From Streptomyces sp. NBC_01551 (GTDB lineage Bacteria > Actinomycetota > Actinomycetes > Streptomycetales > Streptomycetaceae): 64,000 bases of DNA. The notes below the pieces were generated by a model. It was not told the DNA's origin. It did no database searches and worked only from the letters and a program-made list of their open reading frames with translations. Position numbers and translations under genes: made by a program. Shown one piece after another: positions 23,863 through 33,245 of the stretch. Location: the NCBI RefSeq assembly GCF_026339935.1, contig NZ_JAPEPX010000001.1:3114001-3178000 (forward strand), in the 5' to 3' direction. How positions within the stretch are numbered: position 1 is the first letter of the stretch; the number at the start of each line of letters is the position of its first letter.

Positions 23863-25830
23863 ATGACGGCCACCGCCCCCGCCCCTTCCACGGCCCGCGT
23901 CCGGACCGCGGCACTCCTGCCGCGGCTCGCGCTGGTCCTCGCCGCCCTGCTGGCAACCCTGTTCACCGCGGCCACCCCGGCCACGGCGCACGCCGCACTC
24001 ACCGCGAGCGACCCCAAGGACGGGGCGGTGGTCGCCACGGCCCCCGCCCAGGTCACCCTCTCCTTCTCGGAACAGGTCGCCATGGGCGGCGACTCCATCC
24101 GCGTCCTGGACCCCCAGGGCAAACGCGTCGACACCGGCGAACTGCGCGACATGTGCAGTGGATCAACCATCCGCTACGGCACCGCGCTGCACTCCGGCCT
24201 GCCCAACGGCACCTACACGGTCGCCTGGCAGGCCGTCTCCGCCGACAGCCACCCGGTCTCCGGCGCCTTCACCTTCTCCATCGGCGCCCCTTCGGAGACC
24301 AACGTCAGCCTGCCCGACCGGCAGGCGGGCGGCGGACCCGTCGGCATCGCCTACGACATCGCCCGCTACGCCGCGTACGGGGGCTTCGCCGTCCTCATCG
24401 GCGGCGCCGCCTTCGTGCTGCTGTGCTGGCGCCGGGGCGCGGCCGAGCGGCCCCTGCAGAAGCTCGTCGTACGGGCCTGGGTCACCCTCACCGCCGCCAC
24501 GCTCGTGATGCTGGTGCTGCGCAACCCGTACACCGGCTCCGGGAAGTTCGCCGACGCCCTCGACCTGGACGGGCTGCGAGCCGTCCTGGAGACCAAGACC
24601 GGCGCCTCCCTCGTCTCCCGGCTGCTGCTCCTCGGCGCGGCCGCGCTGTTCATCGCCGTCCTCTTCGGGGCGTACGCGCGCAGCCAGAGCGGCGCCGGCC
24701 CCGCGAAGGGCGCCAAGTCCTCCGACGGCCCGGGCTCCGCGAAGGACTCGAACGACCTCGTCTTCGGCCTCGGGATCGGCGGAGCCGTCGTCGCCGCCGG
24801 CATCGCGGCCACCTGGGCGCTCTCCGAGCACGCCTCCACCGGCATCCAGCCCGGCATCGCCATGCCCGTCGACATCCTGCACCTGCTGGCCGTCGCGGCC
24901 TGGCTCGGCGGGCTCACCGCGCTGCTCGTCGCCCTCCACAAGATTCCCGAGATCGAGCGCGAGGCCGTCCAGCGCTTCTCCAAGGTCGCCTTCATCAGCG
25001 TCCTGGTCCTCGCCGTCACGGGCGTCTACCAGTCGTGGCGCCAGGTCGGCAGCTGGTCCGCACTGACCGGCACCGGCTACGGGCAGCTGCTGCTCGTCAA
25101 GGTCGGTCTGGTCATCGTCCTCGTCGGCATCGCCTACCTCTCCCGGCAATGGACCGCACGGCTCGCCGAAACCCCCGCGGGGCGGAAGACCAAGGTCGTC
25201 TCCCAGCGCGATGTTTCACGTGAAACAGAGCCCGTGACCGTCCCCGCCGACCCCAAGCGCGCCGCTCAGCTCGCCCGGCAGCGCGCCGCCCGGGCGAACG
25301 CGCGCGAGAAGCAGGTCCGTGACGCCGACGCCGACCGGGTCGGCCTGCGCCGCTCCGTCCTCGCCGAGGCGGCGGTGGCCGTCGTGCTGCTCGCCATCAC
25401 CACCATCCTGACCAGCACCGAGCCTGGCCGGACCGCGGAGCTGGAGACCGGCTCCGGCTCCGCCGACGCCGCCACCGCCGTCCCCGACCGCGCCGTCAAG
25501 ATCAGCCTCCCCTTCGACACCGGCGGCCAGGCCGGCAAGGGAACCGTCCGGCTCGAACTCGACCCGGGCCGGGTCGGCGCCAACACCCTCCACCTGTGGG
25601 CGGACACCCCCGACGGCCGGCCGCTGGAGCTGCCCGAGATCAAGGTGGCCTTCACCCTCCCCACCAAGGACATCGGACCCCTGCCCGTCGTCCCCGAGCA
25701 GGCCGCGCCCGGCCACTGGACCGCTTCCGGCGTCCAGCTCCCGCTCGCCGGCGAATGGCGGATCGACGTGACCGTCCGTACCTCCGACATCGACCAGACG
25801 ACCGTCCAGAAGAACGTGAAGATCGGCTGA
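23863..25830 (+). CDS. CopC-CopD fusion copper resistance/import protein (YcnJ-like)
   Basis: A 655-residue fusion. A signal peptide (cleaved near ATAHAALTAS) exposes His43, the CopC N-terminal copper ligand; the CopC domain runs to about residue 145 (SHPVSGAFTFSIG). CopD follows, with about eight helices (150-430). Then come a charged cytosolic stretch (DPKRAAQLARQRAARAN), another helix and a C-terminal FixH/YtkA-like domain (about 540-655) outside. Such proteins bind Cu(II) and bring it across the membrane. A parS site encodes VSRET at residues 451-455 in the cytosolic stretch. Next gene starts 5 bp later. Confidence 0.92.
   Translation: MTATAPAPSTARVRTAALLPRLALVLAALLATLFTAATPATAHAALTASDPKDGAVVATAPAQVTLSFSEQVAMGGDSIRVLDPQGKRVDTGELRDMCSGSTIRYGTALHSGLPNGTYTVAWQAVSADSHPVSGAFTFSIGAPSETNVSLPDRQAGGGPVGIAYDIARYAAYGGFAVLIGGAAFVLLCWRRGAAERPLQKLVVRAWVTLTAATLVMLVLRNPYTGSGKFADALDLDGLRAVLETKTGASLVSRLLLLGAAALFIAVLFGAYARSQSGAGPAKGAKSSDGPGSAKDSNDLVFGLGIGGAVVAAGIAATWALSEHASTGIQPGIAMPVDILHLLAVAAWLGGLTALLVALHKIPEIEREAVQRFSKVAFISVLVLAVTGVYQSWRQVGSWSALTGTGYGQLLLVKVGLVIVLVGIAYLSRQWTARLAETPAGRKTKVVSQRDVSRETEPVTVPADPKRAAQLARQRAARANAREKQVRDADADRVGLRRSVLAEAAVAVVLLAITTILTSTEPGRTAELETGSGSADAATAVPDRAVKISLPFDTGGQAGKGTVRLELDPGRVGANTLHLWADTPDGRPLELPEIKVAFTLPTKDIGPLPVVPEQAAPGHWTASGVQLPLAGEWRIDVTVRTSDIDQTTVQKNVKIG
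25213..25226. promoter_or_regulatory. parS site inside copCD
   Basis: Exact GTTTCACGTGAAAC, in frame with the copCD-type gene and read as Val-Ser-Arg-Glu-Thr (residues 451-455) in a charged cytosolic loop. Confidence 0.95.
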
Positions 25831-25835
25831 CCCGC

Positions 25836-27122
25836 GTGACCGAGAGCAACGAGAGCAACCCCGACATCGAGATCTCACGGCGCCGGCTGCTGGGCACCGT
25901 AGGCGCCGCCGGCGCCGCCGGGCTCGCGCTCGGCGCCACGGGCGGCGCCCTTGTGCGGTCCGCGGCGGACGACCAGGGGACGGCCGCCGCACCCGGCAGC
26001 CGCGGCGCGCTCAGCTCCCTCGGCGCCACCAAGATCGCCTTCAACGGGGACCACCAGGCGGGCATCACCCACCCGCTCCAGGCCAAGGGCCACGTCGTCG
26101 CCTTCGACCTCGCCCCCGGCGCCGGGCGCAAGGAGGCCGCCGCCCTGCTGCGCCGCTGGTCGGACACCGCCCGCCGGCTCATGGCCGGCGAGAGCGCCCC
26201 GACCGCCGACACCGGCATCGCCCTCGACGCCGGGCCGTCCTCGCTGACCGTCACCTTCGGCTTCGGCCACTCCTTCTTCGAGCGCACCGGCCTCATCGAC
26301 CGCCGCCCGACCGCCCTCGACCCGCTGCCCGCCTTCTCGGCCGACCAGCTCGACGCCCAGCGCAGCAACGGCGACCTGTGGATCCAGATCGGCGCCGACG
26401 ACGGGCTCGTCGCCTTCCACGCCCTGCGCTCCCTCCAGAAGGACGCCGGGGACGCCGCCCGCGTGCGCTGGCAGATGAACGGCTTCAACCGCTCGCCCGG
26501 AGCCACCGCCGCCCCGATGACCGCCCGCAACCTGATGGGCCAGATCGACGGCACCGCGAACCCCAAGCCGGCCCAGCCGGACTTCGACAAGCGGATCTTC
26601 GTCCCCGCCGCCGGCCCCGGGCCCGCCGAGCACGCCTGGATGGGCGGCGGCTCGTACGCCGTCGTCCGGCGCATCCGGATGCTCCTCGACGACTGGGACA
26701 AGCGGTCCACCGCCGAGCAGGAGCAGGTCATCGGCCGCACCAAGGCCACGGGTGCGCCGCTGACCGGCGGCACCGAGACCACTGCGATGGACCTCGCCAA
26801 GATCGGCGCCGACGGCAAGCCCGTCATCCCCTCGAACGCCCACGCCCGGATCTCCGCCCCCGAGCAGAACGGCGGGGCCGCCATGCTCCGGCGCCCCTTC
26901 TCCTTCCACGACGGGATCGGCGCGGACGGCACCCCGGACGCCGGACTGCTGTTCATCTGCTGGCAGGCGGACCCCCTGCGCGGCTTCGTCCCCGTCCAGC
27001 GCAAGCTCGACCGGGGCGACGCGCTGTCCGCGTTCATCCGGCACGAGTCCAGCGGGCTGTACGCCGTGCCTCCCGGACCGCGCGCGGGTGAGTACGTGGG
27101 GCAGCGGCTGCTCGAAGGGTGA
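25836..27122 (+). CDS. Tat-exported dye-decolorizing peroxidase (DyP, DtpA-like)
   Basis: A 428-residue heme peroxidase. A twin-arginine signal is clear: SRRRLLGTVGAAGAAGLALG. The DyP signature GQIDGTANP (GxxDG) carries the catalytic Asp. A C-terminal His in the region after PSNAHAR should ligate heme, and ERTGLIDRRPT lies in the first ferredoxin-like lobe. GTG 25836 lies 5 bp after the copCD stop. In S. lividans the corresponding enzyme (DtpA) is exported with the Sco/ECuC copper system and is needed for maturation of GlxA. The pairing of copper chaperones and DyP here matches that. Confidence 0.92.
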   Translation: MTESNESNPDIEISRRRLLGTVGAAGAAGLALGATGGALVRSAADDQGTAAAPGSRGALSSLGATKIAFNGDHQAGITHPLQAKGHVVAFDLAPGAGRKEAAALLRRWSDTARRLMAGESAPTADTGIALDAGPSSLTVTFGFGHSFFERTGLIDRRPTALDPLPAFSADQLDAQRSNGDLWIQIGADDGLVAFHALRSLQKDAGDAARVRWQMNGFNRSPGATAAPMTARNLMGQIDGTANPKPAQPDFDKRIFVPAAGPGPAEHAWMGGGSYAVVRRIRMLLDDWDKRSTAEQEQVIGRTKATGAPLTGGTETTAMDLAKIGADGKPVIPSNAHARISAPEQNGGAAMLRRPFSFHDGIGADGTPDAGLLFICWQADPLRGFVPVQRKLDRGDALSAFIRHESSGLYAVPPGPRAGEYVGQRLLEG

Positions 27123-27164
27123 ACGGACCCGCCCCGGCCGCTGACCCGGCGTTAGGCTGACCGC

Positions 27165-28100
27165 ATGTCGGCCACCCGCTTCACCTATCTCGGTCCCGAG
27201 GGCACCTTCACCGAAGCCGCCCTCCGCACCCTCCCGGAAGCCGCCACGCGGGAGCTCGTCCCGATGGTGTCGGTCCCGGCCGCCCTGGACGCCGTACGCA
27301 ACGGTGAGGCGGCCGCCGCGCTGGTGCCCATCGAGAACTCGGTGGAGGGCGGGGTCACCGCGACCCTCGACGAGCTGGCGTCCGGCGAACCGCTGATGAT
27401 CTACCGCGAGGTGCTGCTGCCCATCGCGTTCGCGCTGCTCGTGCGGCCGGGTACCAAGCTGCCGGACATCAAGACCGTCACCGGGCACCCGGTCGCGCAG
27501 CCGCAGGTACGCAACTGGCTGCGGGCCAACCTGCCCGAGGCGGTGTGGGAGTCGGCCGCCTCCAACGCCGACGGCGCCCGGCTGGTCCAGGAGGGCCGTT
27601 TCGACGCGGCCTTCGCGGGTGAGTTCGCCGCCGCCACCTACGGGCTGGAGGCGCTGGTCACCGAGATCCACGACGCGCAGAACGCCGAGACCCGGTTCGT
27701 GCTCGTCGGCCGGCCCGCCCGGCCGGCCGCGCCGACCGGAGCCGACAAGACCTCCGTGGTGCTGTGGCTCGGCGACGACCACCCCGGTGCGCTGCTGGAA
27801 CTGCTCCAGGAATTCGCCGTGCGCGGGGTCAACCTGATGCTGATCCAGTCCCGGCCGACGGGCGCGGGCATCGGCAACTACTGCTTCGCGGTGGACGCCG
27901 AGGGCCACATCTCCGACCGCCGGGTGAGCGAGGCGCTGATGGGCCTCAAGCGGACCTGTCCGCAGGTCCGTTTCCTCGGCTCCTACCCGAGGGCCGGTGT
28001 CGCTGTGGGTGACGTCCGCGCCACGCGGCCCGGTACGTCGGACGGTGATTTCACGTCCGCCTCCGACTGGCTGGCGCGCTGCCTCGACGGCCGGGCTTAG
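27165..28100 (+). CDS. pheA: Prephenate dehydratase
   Basis: A 311-residue monofunctional enzyme converting prephenate to phenylpyruvate in phenylalanine synthesis. The start RFTYLGPEGTFTEAALR, the substrate loop VPIENSVEGGVTATLD and the Thr-Arg-Phe motif ETRFVLVG are all present. The C-terminal ACT domain (about 205-285) has GALLELLQEFAVRGVNL and the ESRP-like IQSRPTGAG, which binds Phe for feedback control. ATG 27165. It lies 42 bp after the peroxidase stop, upstream of serS as in other Streptomyces. Confidence 0.96.
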   Translation: MSATRFTYLGPEGTFTEAALRTLPEAATRELVPMVSVPAALDAVRNGEAAAALVPIENSVEGGVTATLDELASGEPLMIYREVLLPIAFALLVRPGTKLPDIKTVTGHPVAQPQVRNWLRANLPEAVWESAASNADGARLVQEGRFDAAFAGEFAAATYGLEALVTEIHDAQNAETRFVLVGRPARPAAPTGADKTSVVLWLGDDHPGALLELLQEFAVRGVNLMLIQSRPTGAGIGNYCFAVDAEGHISDRRVSEALMGLKRTCPQVRFLGSYPRAGVAVGDVRATRPGTSDGDFTSASDWLARCLDGRA

Positions 28101-28627
28101 TCGTTCGTCCACTGTCCACAGAGTTATCCACAGGACGAGATGGGGACCTGGGGACAAGTCGACAGAACGGCACGACAAGGTCGACAAATCGGTCGGGGGG
28201 CCCAGGTTTCGCGCTGGGGAGCGGGAGGTGAACGGCGTCACCCCCGCATCACCAGGCAACTCTTTGGGGCGAGTCATTCCCACCCGAATGAGTGTGTGAG
28301 GGCGGTTTGAACCCCGATTCGCCCCGACCCCCCGCCGGCCGCGAATGATCTATTTCCGTGTCCACAGATGCGGCGCACAGCCTGTGGATAAGACAGGGAT
28401 CCTGTGAATTCCTGTGGACAAGGAACGGCCTCCGGCCCTGCTCAGGGGCTGACCGGCGGCCGACGTTCTGCCCCATTTCGGGGAATGGGCCGCTTTTATT
28501 GACTCGCCCTGGAACGATCGCTTCCGGCCAGCGGCCGCTTCTTTTGCATTCACCTCAATTGGGGCATAGCGACACACAGCGTGATATCGGTGTGATCCTC
28601 AGAAGCCCGGCCCGGTAGCCTGGAGGG
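28101..28627. promoter_or_regulatory. pheA-serS spacer with clustered DnaA boxes
   Basis: 527 bp without a gene. Perfect DnaA boxes: TTATCCACA (28124-28132), TGTGGATAA (28383-28391) and TGTGGACAA (28413-28421). One-mismatch copies: CTGTCCACA (28112-28120) and GTGTCCACA (28358-28366). The serS promoter must be in the right part; I could not fix its boxes. Outside oriC such a cluster could titrate DnaA or let DnaA act on serS. The middle (28150-28340) shows nothing recognisable. Confidence 0.7.
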
Positions 28628-29905
28628 GTGATTGACCTCCGGCTGCTCCGTGAAGACCCTGACCGTGTCCGTGCCTCGCAGCGCGCCCGTGGAGAGGACG
28701 TCGGCCTCGTCGACGCATTGCTCTCCGCCGACGAGCGCCGCAGGTCCTCCGGCATGCGTTTCGACGAACTGCGCAATGAGCAGAAGTCGCTCGGCAAGCT
28801 CATCCCGAAGGCCTCCCCGGAGGAGCGGGCGGAGCTCCTGAAGAAGGCCGAGCAGCTCAAGACCGACGTCAAGGCCGCCGAGGCGGAGCAGAACGAGGCC
28901 GACGAGGCTGCCAAGGGGCTCCTCCTCCAGCTCGGGAACATCGTCCACACGGACGTCCCGGTCGGCGGCGAGGAGGACTTCACCGTCCTCGAAACGCACG
29001 GCACCATCCGCGACTTCGCCGCCGAGGGCTTCGAGCCCAAGGACCACCTGGAGCTCGGCGAGTCGCTGGGCGCCATCGACGTCGAGCGCGGCGCCAAGGT
29101 GTCGGGCTCGCGCTTCTACTACCTGACCGGTGTCGGCGCGCTGCTGGAGCTCGCCCTGGTCAACGCCGCGATCACGCAGGCCACCGAGGCCGGCTTCATC
29201 CCGATGCTCACCCCCGCGCTGGTCCGCCCGCGCGCCATGGAGGGCACCGGCTTCCTCGGCCAGGCCGCGGAGAACGTGTACCACCTGGAGAAGGACGACT
29301 ACTACCTCGTCGGCACCTCCGAGGTCCCCCTCGCCGCGTACCACATGGACGAGATCATCGACGCCGAGAAGCTGCCGCTGCGGTACGCCGGCTTCTCGCC
29401 GTGCTTCCGCCGCGAGGCCGGCACGTACGGCAAGGACACCCGCGGCATCTTCCGCGTCCACCAGTTCGACAAGGTCGAGATGTTCTCGTACGTCGCGCCG
29501 GAGGAGGCCGAGGCTGAGCACCAGCGCCTCCTGGAGTGGGAGAAGCAGTGGCTGACCAGCCTGGAGCTGCCGTTCCAGGTGATCGACGTCGCCACCGGTG
29601 ACCTGGGGGCCTCCGCCTCGCGCAAGTTCGACTGCGAGGCGTGGATCCCGACCCAGGGCAAGTACCGCGAGCTGACCTCCGCCTCGAACTGTGACGGCTT
29701 CCAGGCCCGCCGCCTGTCGATCCGCTACCGCGACGGCAAGAAGACCGCGCCGCTCTCGACGCTGAACGGCACGCTGTGCGCCGTACCGCGCACGATCGTC
29801 GCGATCCTGGAGAACCACCAGCAGGCCGACGGTACGGTGCGGGTGCCCGTGGCACTGCGCCCGTTCCTCGGCGGCCGCGAGGTCCTGGAGCCGATCGCCA
29901 AGTGA
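28628..29905 (+). CDS. serS: Seryl-tRNA synthetase
   Basis: A 425-residue class II synthetase charging tRNA-Ser. The N-terminal coiled-coil arm (about 30-100, e.g. [20 protein letters not shown]) grips the long variable arm of the tRNA. Motif 2 is [18 protein letters not shown], and motif 3 lies in [29 protein letters not shown] holds the serine site. GTG 28628 gives the usual start [11 protein letters not shown]. Its last bases overlap the next GTG (GTGA), coupling it to the HAD phosphatase. Confidence 0.98.
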   Translation: MIDLRLLREDPDRVRASQRARGEDVGLVDALLSADERRRSSGMRFDELRNEQKSLGKLIPKASPEERAELLKKAEQLKTDVKAAEAEQNEADEAAKGLLLQLGNIVHTDVPVGGEEDFTVLETHGTIRDFAAEGFEPKDHLELGESLGAIDVERGAKVSGSRFYYLTGVGALLELALVNAAITQATEAGFIPMLTPALVRPRAMEGTGFLGQAAENVYHLEKDDYYLVGTSEVPLAAYHMDEIIDAEKLPLRYAGFSPCFRREAGTYGKDTRGIFRVHQFDKVEMFSYVAPEEAEAEHQRLLEWEKQWLTSLELPFQVIDVATGDLGASASRKFDCEAWIPTQGKYRELTSASNCDGFQARRLSIRYRDGKKTAPLSTLNGTLCAVPRTIVAILENHQQADGTVRVPVALRPFLGGREVLEPIAK

Positions 29906-30714
29906 GCCCGGTTCCGTTCCCGTACAAGCTCGTCGCGACCGACCTCGACGGCACGCTGCTGCGTGGCGACGACACCGTCTCGGAACGCACCCGTGAAGCG
30001 CTCGTCGCGGCCACCGCGGCGGGCGCGGCCCACATCATCGTCACCGGCCGGGCCGTGCCCTGGACCCGGGGCGTGCTGGACGACCTCGGGTACAAGGGGA
30101 TCGCGGTCTGCGGTCAGGGCGCACAGGTCTACGACGCGGGCGCACACCGGCTGCTGACCTCGGTGACCCTGGACCGGCAGCTGGCCGGGCTGGCGCTGTC
30201 GAAGCTGGAGGCCGAGATCGGCCCGCTGGCGCTGGCGGCCAGCCGCGACGGCGTGGACGGCGAGGTGCTGTTCGGGCCCGGCTACCAGGTGCAGGAGGGC
30301 CTCCCGGCCGTCTACCTGGACGACACCGCCGCAGTGTGGACGGCCCCCCTGAACAAGCTGTACATCCAGCACCCGACGCTGGGCGACGACGAGCTCGTCC
30401 GGGTGGCCCGGCAGACCGTGGGCAGCCTCGTCGACATCGTCATGGCGGGCGCCGGGATAGTGGAGATCCTGCCGCTGGGGCTGACGAAGGCCACCGGCCT
30501 GTCGCTGGCCGCGCGCCGGCTGGGGGTGAAGGCGGCGGAGACGATCGCCTTCGGCGACATGCCCAACGACATCCCGATGTTCGGCTGGGCCGCGCACGGA
30601 GTGGCGATGGCCAACGCCCACGCGGAGCTGAAGGCGGTGGCCGACGAGGTGACGACCTCCAACGAGGAGGACGGCATCGCGGTGGTGCTGGAACGTCTGC
30701 TCGGCGCCGCCTGA
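29902..30714 (+). CDS. Cof-type HAD hydrolase
   Basis: A 270-residue HAD phosphatase of the Cof/class IIB type. Motif [11 protein letters not shown] contains the nucleophile and acid Asp pair. Motif II is [11 protein letters not shown], the motif III Lys is near [10 protein letters not shown], and motif IV is GDMPNDIPM. The cap domain lies between about 85 and 190. Substrates of the family are small phosphates such as sugar phosphates or flavin/pyridoxal phosphates; none can be named here. GTG 29902 overlaps the serS stop by 4 bp. The operon ends in a U-tailed terminator. Confidence 0.9.
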   Translation: MSPVPFPYKLVATDLDGTLLRGDDTVSERTREALVAATAAGAAHIIVTGRAVPWTRGVLDDLGYKGIAVCGQGAQVYDAGAHRLLTSVTLDRQLAGLALSKLEAEIGPLALAASRDGVDGEVLFGPGYQVQEGLPAVYLDDTAAVWTAPLNKLYIQHPTLGDDELVRVARQTVGSLVDIVMAGAGIVEILPLGLTKATGLSLAARRLGVKAAETIAFGDMPNDIPMFGWAAHGVAMANAHAELKAVADEVTTSNEEDGIAVVLERLLGAA

Positions 30715-30735
30715 CGGCTCCGCCCTGAAACGGGG

Positions 30736-30796
30736 AAAGGTCCGGAACAGCCCGCGCCGCAAGGCGCGCTCGAAGTGGCTGCTCCGGACCTTTTTT
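30736..30796. terminator. Rho-independent terminator with U-tract
   Basis: AAAGGTCCGGA (30736-30746) pairs with TCCGGACCTTT (30783-30793) and is followed by a run of T to 30796. A true U-tailed terminator is uncommon in this genus. It ends the serS-HAD operon and, by its A-run, may also stop the opposing rhomboid-like gene. Confidence 0.85.
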
Positions 30797-30878
30797 GTTG
30801 CTCCCCGCACGGCTCACTCTGCCCGGGCCGCACGTCCCGTACCAGTGATTTTCCGCGCCGCTCCCTGCTCGGCCCCGC

Positions 30879-31526
30879 TCATGTTTCACGTGAAACAGCG
30901 GTCGGCTGCGGATGCCGGGTCAGCGGCCAGGCGAGCAGGCCGACGGCGAGCGCGATGGCGTGGCCGAGGTCGGTGAAGTTGGCCCCGCCGGCGAGCGGGA
31001 TCCCGAAGAAGGCAACGGCCGCGGCGAGATAGAACCAGCGCCAGGGGTTGGGGAGCCGGTACGTCAGAACGCCGACGGCGGCCGCGAGTCCGTAGCTGAC
31101 GCCGATGTCGACGACGTGGACCATGCTGCGCGGGGCGCGGTGGTCCTGGATGGCCATCAGGACGGCCCGCTGGCTGACCAGGGTGGCCGTGATGTGGGCG
31201 GTGGCGATGATGACGAGCCAGCGAAGCGTGCCGAGCCAGCGTTCGACCGGGGCCTGGAAGAACTCGAAGAGCACCACGTACAGGGCGAGGGAGGCCGGGT
31301 TCTCGATCCAGAAGGCGCTGGAGATCAGGGAACGTATGGGGTGCCGGGTCAGCTCGTGGAGGTTGCTGCTGTTGCGGTGGAGCAGGACGTGATCGAGCTG
31401 GTCGGGCGCGATGGCCACGATGACGCTGGTGAGGGCGATGATCAGCAGCCATAGATGGGTGCCCGGCGAGGAGCGTATCCAGGACCTCAGCGGCCTCGAC
31501 AGCTCCGGCTCGGGATGCTCGATCAT
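30879..31526 (-). CDS. Rhomboid-like membrane protein
   Basis: A 215-residue protein with about six membrane helices. Possible rhomboid catalytic residues are the Ser in DIGVSYGLAAAVG (GxS motif) and the His in DLGHAIALAVG in the last helix. The segments PIRSLISSAFW and ERWLGTLRWL also fit the rhomboid-like family of actinobacteria. If active it would cleave membrane proteins within the bilayer, but the GxSx signature ends in Tyr, not Gly. ATG 31526 is the only sensible start. The last five residues VSRET are encoded by a parS site directly before the stop. Monocistronic. Confidence 0.8.
   Translation of the reverse strand: MIEHPEPELSRPLRSWIRSSPGTHLWLLIIALTSVIVAIAPDQLDHVLLHRNSSNLHELTRHPIRSLISSAFWIENPASLALYVVLFEFFQAPVERWLGTLRWLVIIATAHITATLVSQRAVLMAIQDHRAPRSMVHVVDIGVSYGLAAAVGVLTYRLPNPWRWFYLAAAVAFFGIPLAGGANFTDLGHAIALAVGLLAWPLTRHPQPTAVSRET
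30883..30896. promoter_or_regulatory. parS site at the 3' end of the rhomboid-like gene
   Basis: Exact GTTTCACGTGAAAC. It encodes the last five residues (VSRET) of the rhomboid-like protein, with the TGA following at once. Confidence 0.95.
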
Positions 31527-31600
31527 GCACTGATGATGGCCCGCGCGGCTGTGCCCCGCCTGGCCGGTGGGCCGGGCGGGGCACAGTGCGGGCAGCGGTC

Positions 31601-32320
31601 CTACTCCTCGCCCGCCAGGGTGAGGCGGCGCAGCTTCTGGCCGGCGTAGGCGGTGGCGCCGACGGTGACCACGGCGAGCAGGACGGCCGCCGTGGGCAGG
31701 CCCACGGTGGCGTCGACGTAGCCTTCGCCCGCGACCTTCTCGGCGAGGGCCAGGGCCCACTGCTGGACGCTGAGCGTCTTGGCGCCCGAGACCAGGCTGC
31801 CGAAGAGCGACTCCCAGATCAGGGCGTAGACGAGGCCGAAGACGACCGCGTGCCGGCTGACGGTGCCCAGCAGCAGGAACAGCGCGCTGTAGGCGATCGA
31901 GGCGACGAGGGCGGCGACGGTGTAGGCGACGGCGATCTGCTGGCCGTTGCCGTTGAGGATGAACCCGGCGATCAGGGTGGGGATCGCGGAGAAGGCCATG
32001 GTGACGGCGATCGCGACGATCAGCTTGGTCATGATGATCGTCGGGCGCTTCACGGGCTTGGAGAGCAGGTAGACGATCGAGCCGTCGTCGATCTCCGGGC
32101 CGATGGCTCCGGTACCGGCGATGACGCCGATCAGCGGGACCATCGTGGCGAGGGCGAACCCGCCGAGCAGGTCGGCGGCGACCTTGTCGTCCACGCCGGT
32201 GAAGGCGCGGACGGCGACGGCGATGACGATCAGCAGGGCAGGCAGCGCGAAGAGGATCAGCGCGCGGCGGCGGCCGAGCAGGGCCCGGTAGGTGAGCCGG
32301 GCGACGGTGGGGTTGTACAT
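31601..32320 (-). CDS. ABC transporter permease (ABC-2 type)
   Basis: A 239-residue membrane protein with six helices and the pattern of ABC-2/NosY-like permeases: EIDDGSIVYLLSKPVKRPTI is the conserved cytosolic segment after the second helix. It is the last gene of a four-gene leftward set (ATPase-permease-ATPase-permease). It starts 13 bp after the stop of the ATPase at 32334 and probably pairs with it. The substrate is unknown. Confidence 0.88.
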   Translation of the reverse strand: MYNPTVARLTYRALLGRRRALILFALPALLIVIAVAVRAFTGVDDKVAADLLGGFALATMVPLIGVIAGTGAIGPEIDDGSIVYLLSKPVKRPTIIMTKLIVAIAVTMAFSAIPTLIAGFILNGNGQQIAVAYTVAALVASIAYSALFLLLGTVSRHAVVFGLVYALIWESLFGSLVSGAKTLSVQQWALALAEKVAGEGYVDATVGLPTAAVLLAVVTVGATAYAGQKLRRLTLAGEE

Positions 32321-32333
32321 GGTGCCAGCTCCT

Positions 32334-33245
32334 TCAGGCCGCGACGAGGTAGGAGAAGACCGACTCGAGGGACTCGTCGGAGGGCGAGACCGTCAGCAGC
32401 CGGATGCCGTGATCGCGGGCGACCTGCGGCAGCAGCTCGGTGAAGCGTCCGAAGTCGACGGCCTGGATGCGCAGGGCGCCTTCCTTGTGGTCGACCTCGA
32501 TGCCGGCGGTGGACGGGTCGGCGATCAGGGCCGCGGCGAGGGCCCGGTCGTCGGAGGAGCGGACGAGGTAGCGGTGCGGGCGGTCCGTCATCAGGCGGCG
32601 GATCTTGCGGAAGTCGCCGGAGGCGGCGTGCCGGCCGGCGACGACCACCTCGATGTGGGAGGCGAGCTGCTCGACCTCCTCCAGGATGTGGGAGGAGAAC
32701 AGGACGGTGCGTCCCGAGTCGCCCATCCGCCGCAACAGGTCCATGAGCTGCATGCGCTGGCGCGGGTCCATGCCGTTGAACGGCTCGTCGAGGAGCAGCA
32801 CGGACGGGTCGTGCACGAGGGCGGAGGCCATCTTCACACGCTGGCGCATGCCCTTGGAGTACGTGGAGATCTTGCGGTCCTGGGCGTACTCCATCTCGAC
32901 GGTGGCGAGGGCCCGCTGGGCGGCCGCGTCGTCGAGCCCGTGGAGTTCGGCGTTGGCGACGACGAACTCGCGGCCGGTGAGGAAGTCGTACATGGCCTCG
33001 CGCTCGGGCACGACGCCGATCTGCTTGTAGACCTGCTCGTTCTGCCAGATCGGCGCGCCGTCGAGGGTGACGGTGCCGGTGGAGGGGGCGAGGAAGCCGC
33101 CCATCATGTTGATGAGGGTGGACTTGCCGGCGCCGTTGGGACCCAGCAGCCCGGTGACACCGGGGCCGATGCGCATGGAGACGTCGTTGACGGCCACGAC
33201 GTTTCCGAACCAGCGGGAGGTGTGGTCGATGTCGATGAAGGTCAC
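32334..33245 (-). CDS. ABC transporter ATP-binding protein
   Basis: A 303-residue ABC ATPase. Walker A is GPNGAGKST, the signature YSKGMRQRVKMA, Walker B LLLDEPFNGMD and the H-loop FSSHILEE. The C-terminal domain (about 220-303) is of the kind seen in exporters of the CcmA/DrrA group. GTG 33245 overlaps the stop of the preceding permease (GTGA). It energises export by one of the two permeases in this operon. Confidence 0.93.
   Translation of the reverse strand: MTFIDIDHTSRWFGNVVAVNDVSMRIGPGVTGLLGPNGAGKSTLINMMGGFLAPSTGTVTLDGAPIWQNEQVYKQIGVVPEREAMYDFLTGREFVVANAELHGLDDAAAQRALATVEMEYAQDRKISTYSKGMRQRVKMASALVHDPSVLLLDEPFNGMDPRQRMQLMDLLRRMGDSGRTVLFSSHILEEVEQLASHIEVVVAGRHAASGDFRKIRRLMTDRPHRYLVRSSDDRALAAALIADPSTAGIEVDHKEGALRIQAVDFGRFTELLPQVARDHGIRLLTVSPSDESLESVFSYLVAA

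Noticed and set aside
25875..28283. An 802-codon open frame on the minus strand across the DyP and pheA genes, and a 990-codon plus-strand frame across cydDC (50708-53680).
   Set aside because: Both lie opposite genes with clear family motifs. Long antisense frames are a by-product of very high third-position GC; their translations are Arg/Gly/Val-rich without motifs.
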